Source: an uncultured Bacteroidales bacterium
GTDB taxonomy: Bacteria > Bacteroidota > Bacteroidia > Bacteroidales > P3
Reading direction: 5' to 3'
Length of the DNA: 63,051 nt
NCBI GenBank assembly: GCA_905236645.1
Contig: CAJOMZ010000001.1
Span: 1-63,051 of the forward strand
Shown here: piece by piece, positions 59,821-63,051 of the stretch
Position numbering within the stretch: position 1 is the stretch's first letter
Layout: every line of letters starts with the position of its first letter
Position numbers and translations under genes: made by a program
Notes under the pieces: generated by a model
Told to the model about the DNA's origin: nothing
Database searches by the model: none
Seen by the model: the letters and a program-made list of their open reading frames with translations, nothing else

Positions 59821-59882
59821 TATGTTTTTATGTTACAAACAATACTTTTGGTTTACGGTTGATGTTAATAAAAATCATTTTG

Positions 59883-59890
59883 CAAAAATA
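59883..59890 (-). promoter_or_regulatory. -7 motif TATTTTTG upstream of the T9SS cargo pair
   Basis: Reverse-strand TATTTTTG about 65 nt upstream of 59820. Confidence 0.5.
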
Positions 59891-60025
59891 CTACTTTTTT
59901 TTGAATATGCCAAATCTTTTTCAACTTTATGCCCTGACTATTCACAGTTTCACACTATTCCTCCACCACACCAGAGAGGGGTTTTCTTATATCGTTCTAA
60001 TTAACTTCACATACATTTCCCATAA

Positions 60026-60057
60026 TATATAATATAAGAACAATATAATATAAGAAC
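60026..60057. repeat. Tandem 16-bp repeat (2 copies)
   Basis: tatataatataagaac / aatataatataagaac, 15 of 16 positions identical. Confidence 0.75.
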
Positions 60058-60204
60058 GGACGGTCCGGAAGCCTGCCCGAGGAAGCCTTGAGAGGTGGTG
60101 TCAGGCTGTTTTGTGCTGCGGAGGGAATACCCAGCAGAACTTGTTGTTCTATAACGATTTGAAAAAATAAACTAAAAATATTTCACCATATCAGAAAAAC
60201 TTAG

Positions 60205-60212
60205 TACATTTG
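60205..60212 (+). promoter_or_regulatory. -7 motif TACATTTG upstream of gdhA
   Basis: Matches TAnnTTTG, about 45 nt upstream of 60258. Confidence 0.5.
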
Positions 60213-60257
60213 TTTTCTCAATTCAAAACAAATTATTAACATAAATAATTGAATAAG

Positions 60258-61601
60258 ATGAAAGTAAATGAAATTATGGCTAACCTGGAAGCCAAACATC
60301 CGGGCGAAAATGAGTACTTGCAGGCCGTTCGCGAGGTCCTGGAAACCATCGAAGAAGAATACAACAAGCACCCCGAATTCGAGGCTGCCAAGATCGTTGA
60401 GCGCATTGTTGAGCCCGACCGTATCTTCAAGTTCCGCGTCGTTTGGGTTGACGATAAGGGTCAGACCCAGGTGAACCTCGGCTACCGTGTACAGTACAAC
60501 GCTGCCCTCGGTGCATACAAAGGCGGTCTCCGCTTCCACCCGAAGGTCAACGAGTCGATGCTGAAATTCCTCGGTTTCGAGCAGATCTTCAAGAACAGCC
60601 TTACTATGCTGCCTCTCGGCGGTGGTAAGGGTGGTTCCGATTTCGATCCTATGGGCAAGAGCGACGCTGAAATTATGCGTTTCTGCCAGGCCTTCGTCTA
60701 TGAGCTGTGGCGCAACATCGGTCCCGACCAGGACAGCCCCGCTGGTGACGTAGGAGTTGGTGGCCGCGAAATCGGTTATATGTACGGTATGTACAAGAAA
60801 CTCGCCCGCGAGCACTCTACCGGCGCTCTCACCGGCAAGAGCTACGGCTGGGGTGGTTCCCTCATCCGTCCCGAGGCTACTGGTTTCGGCGCTGTCTACT
60901 ATGTAGAGCGTATGGTGAAGGAGAAAGGTGACACGATGGAAGGCAAGCGCGTTGCTCTCTCCGGCTTCGGTAACGTTGCTTGGGGTGCTGCTATCAAGGC
61001 TACCGAACTCGGTGCCAAGGTTGTCGCTATCAGCGGTCCCGACGGTGTCTGCGAAATCGCCGACGGTATCACCAAGGAAATGATCGACTATATGCTCGAT
61101 ATGCGCGCCAGCAACCGCAACAAGGTTGAGGATATGGCCACCAAGTTCCCCGGCAAGGCTAAATTCACCGCCGGCAAGAAGGCTTGGAGCGTGAAGTGCG
61201 ACATCGCTATGCCTTGCGCTTTCCAGAACGAGCTCGCCGAAGAAGATGCCAAGATGCTCCTCGCCAATGGCGTGAAGTATGTTGCTGAGGTTTCGAATAT
61301 GGGTTGCCAGCCCGGCGCTATCGCTGCTATCCAGGCTGCTAAGGTTCCCTTCGGTCCTGGCAAGGCTGTCAACGCAGGTGGCGTTGCTACCTCTGGCCTC
61401 GAAATCTGCCAGAACGCCGAGCACCGCAACTGGACTGCCGAGGAAGTTGACAAGAACCTCCATACCATTATGAACAACATCTATGATATGTGCGTCGAGC
61501 ACGGTCGTCAGGCTGACGGTACCATCAACTACGTCAAGGGTGCCAACATCGCCGGCTTTATGCGCGTAGCCAATGCTATGATTGCTCAGGGTATCATCTA
61601 A
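60258..61601 (+). CDS. gdhA: NADP-specific glutamate dehydrogenase
   Basis: Start at MKVNEIMANLEAKHPGENEYLQAVREVLETIEEEY. GGLRFHPKVNESMLKFLGFEQIFKNSLTMLPLGGGKGGSDFDPMGKSDAEIMRFCQAF. Confidence 0.98.
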   Translation: MKVNEIMANLEAKHPGENEYLQAVREVLETIEEEYNKHPEFEAAKIVERIVEPDRIFKFRVVWVDDKGQTQVNLGYRVQYNAALGAYKGGLRFHPKVNESMLKFLGFEQIFKNSLTMLPLGGGKGGSDFDPMGKSDAEIMRFCQAFVYELWRNIGPDQDSPAGDVGVGGREIGYMYGMYKKLAREHSTGALTGKSYGWGGSLIRPEATGFGAVYYVERMVKEKGDTMEGKRVALSGFGNVAWGAAIKATELGAKVVAISGPDGVCEIADGITKEMIDYMLDMRASNRNKVEDMATKFPGKAKFTAGKKAWSVKCDIAMPCAFQNELAEEDAKMLLANGVKYVAEVSNMGCQPGAIAAIQAAKVPFGPGKAVNAGGVATSGLEICQNAEHRNWTAEEVDKNLHTIMNNIYDMCVEHGRQADGTINYVKGANIAGFMRVANAMIAQGII

Positions 61602-61630
61602 AAATTGCCCGTCAATTTACTCTCAATACG

Positions 61631-61662
61631 AAAGGCCGTCCACTCACGGACGGCCTTTTCTT
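61631..61662 (+). terminator. Rho-independent-type terminator after gdhA
   Basis: aaaggccgtcc-actcac-ggacggccttt stem (11 bp) followed by tcttta. Confidence 0.85.
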
Positions 61663-61700
61663 TATATACAATATTTCAAAGCCGTCGACGTTATCTTATT

Positions 61701-62123
61701 ATGAAACACATCGAAATCATCAACGGCCCCAACCTAAACCTCACCGGCCGTCGCCAACCCGAAATCTACGGCTCCGTCACTATGGAGCAATACCTCGACG
61801 AGCTGAAACAGCGCTTCCCCGAAGTGCAGATAGGCCACTATCAAAGCAATGTCGAAGGCGAAATCATCAACCGCATCCAGCAGGTAGGCTTCACTGCCGA
61901 CGGCATCATTATCAACGCCGGCGGCTACAGCCACACCAGCATCGCCATCCACGACGCCCTTGCCGCCGTCACATCGCCAGCCATAGAAGTGCACCTGAGC
62001 AACATCTTCGCCCGCGAAGAGTATCGCCACCACTCGCTGCTCACCAGCGCCTGCCGTGGAATAATCTGCGGCCTCGGGCTTAAAGGCTACGAACTGGCAA
62101 TCAAAGCATTGCTGGCCGACTGA
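61701..62123 (+). CDS. aroQ: 3-dehydroquinate dehydratase, type II
   Basis: Start at MKHIEIINGPNLNLTGRRQPEIYG. INAGGYSHTSIAIHDAL; EVHLSNIFAREEYRHHSLLTSACRGIICGLGLKGYELAI. Confidence 0.97.
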   Translation: MKHIEIINGPNLNLTGRRQPEIYGSVTMEQYLDELKQRFPEVQIGHYQSNVEGEIINRIQQVGFTADGIIINAGGYSHTSIAIHDALAAVTSPAIEVHLSNIFAREEYRHHSLLTSACRGIICGLGLKGYELAIKALLAD

Positions 62124-62176
62124 AGAATTAGTCCATCTTTTTTGTAAGATTTCGCACACTTCTGCGACTACTCGGT

Positions 62177-62671
62177 ATGAAACAGGATACCGAACAATTC
62201 AAACGCGACATATTGCCTCTGCAACCCACGATGCAGCGAATGGCCGAAAGCCTGCTGCACGACGAGGAAGATGCAGCCGATGTGGTGCAGGATTGTCTCG
62301 TAACCCTGTGGAGCGAACGCGAGAAGCTGCGGCGTATTGTCAACCTCGAAGCCTGGTGCATCACGCTGGTCAAGCGCCGCTGCATCGACAGCCTGCGCCG
62401 CAGACATCCCACCGTGCAGATTGACCAACGCACTATGAGCCTTGCCGAAGAAGAGGCAAACGATGCCGAAGAGCGCCTGCAACTGGCAATGAAACTCGTT
62501 GAAAAACTACCCGATCGACAGAAACAAATCATTAAACTAAAGCATTTTGACAATGCCGACACCGAACACATCGCCTCAAAACTGAACATCTCCCAAAGCA
62601 ACGTCTATACTCTTCTCTCAAGAGCATACCACTCACTGAAACAAATGATATTGGAATATGAAAAACGATAG
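62177..62671 (+). CDS. ECF-type RNA polymerase sigma factor
   Basis: 164 aa; DEEDAADVVQDCLVTLW region 2; LPDRQKQIIKLKHFDNADTEHIASKLNISQSNVYTLLSRAYHSLKQMI region 4. Confidence 0.94.
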   Translation: MKQDTEQFKRDILPLQPTMQRMAESLLHDEEDAADVVQDCLVTLWSEREKLRRIVNLEAWCITLVKRRCIDSLRRRHPTVQIDQRTMSLAEEEANDAEERLQLAMKLVEKLPDRQKQIIKLKHFDNADTEHIASKLNISQSNVYTLLSRAYHSLKQMILEYEKR

Positions 62672-63051
62672 CAACAAAATGGACCTCGACCAACTGCTGG
62701 CCACCCTTGAGCACGCCGGTCGCGACAGCCGCCGCCAGCAGGAACTGGGCGCAATGATCGACAGCCTTGCCGCCGCCGAAACCACCAAACGTCGCGGCTT
62801 CTGGTGGTGGTCGTCGCGCATCGCAGCGGCAGCCTGCGTCACATTCTTCGTAACCACCGCCGTGCGCATCTGGTTCATCCCGACAGGCCCCGCCACCAAA
62901 GGCGTGCCCACAGTGGCAGAAACGTACAGCACCGAAACGCCTACGACCACAGTCCGCGACACAACAGTCCTCCCGACCGTAAGCCATAGCGAGACAATCC
63001 ACACGCCAAAAGCCGAGAGGGCCGTAATCGGGCAGAGCGCGAGAAACACGC
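62658..63051 (+). CDS. Probable anti-sigma/membrane protein, truncated by window edge
   Basis: ATG overlaps the sigma-factor 3' end by 14 nt: MKNDSNKMDLDQLLATLEHAGRDSRRQQELGAMIDSLAAAETTKRRGFWWWSSRIAAAACVTFFVTTAVRIWF…; open to the window end, so absent from the ORF track. Confidence 0.75.
   Translation, partial: MKNDSNKMDLDQLLATLEHAGRDSRRQQELGAMIDSLAAAETTKRRGFWWWSSRIAAAACVTFFVTTAVRIWFIPTGPATKGVPTVAETYSTETPTTTVRDTTVLPTVSHSETIHTPKAERAVIGQSARNT

Noticed and set aside
1-63051. tRNA/rRNA genes, integrase, transposase or prophage genes
   Set aside because: None recognised on reading either strand, though a tRNAscan or HMM run was not possible.

Overview
This is a Bacteroidales-type chromosomal segment; the evidence is TAnnTTTG -7 promoter motifs, type IX secretion (T9SS) cargo proteins, and BY-kinase/Wza capsule genes. 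From left to right it contains: (1) a giant secreted Fn3 plus cleaved-adhesin-like repeat protein on the minus strand, open from 9228 to the left edge (3076 codons, no stop) and therefore missing from the ORF track; (2) a minus-strand polysaccharide operon of about 14 kb (23.8 to 9.86 kb) with wza/wzc, rfbABCD, a wecA-like transferase, a Wbp-type diacetamido-sugar set and capD/wbpM; (3) an AddB-like nuclease, a TPR/OmpA lipoprotein, pssA, queA, comF, two exported proteins, pyrH, frr and birA; (4) a candidate immune/signalling cassette (37.6-44.8 kb) made of an archaeal-type AAA ATPase, a SIR2-like/TIR fusion, and a 1508-aa membrane-spanning nSTAND NTPase with LRR-like and WG-repeat sensor regions; (5) yitT, a frameshifted glycosyltransferase, a PorE-like OmpA protein, an alpha/beta hydrolase and two large tandem T9SS cargo genes; (6) gdhA, aroQ, and an ECF sigma factor with a probable anti-sigma gene running off the right edge. 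The best candidates for new biology are the SIR2/TIR + transmembrane STAND cassette (its SIR2 active-site motifs look degenerate), a three-copy dispersed intergenic repeat with an ~11-bp internal period, and a large palindrome built from an 11-bp repeat. All calls come from reading the sequence; no database search was run.
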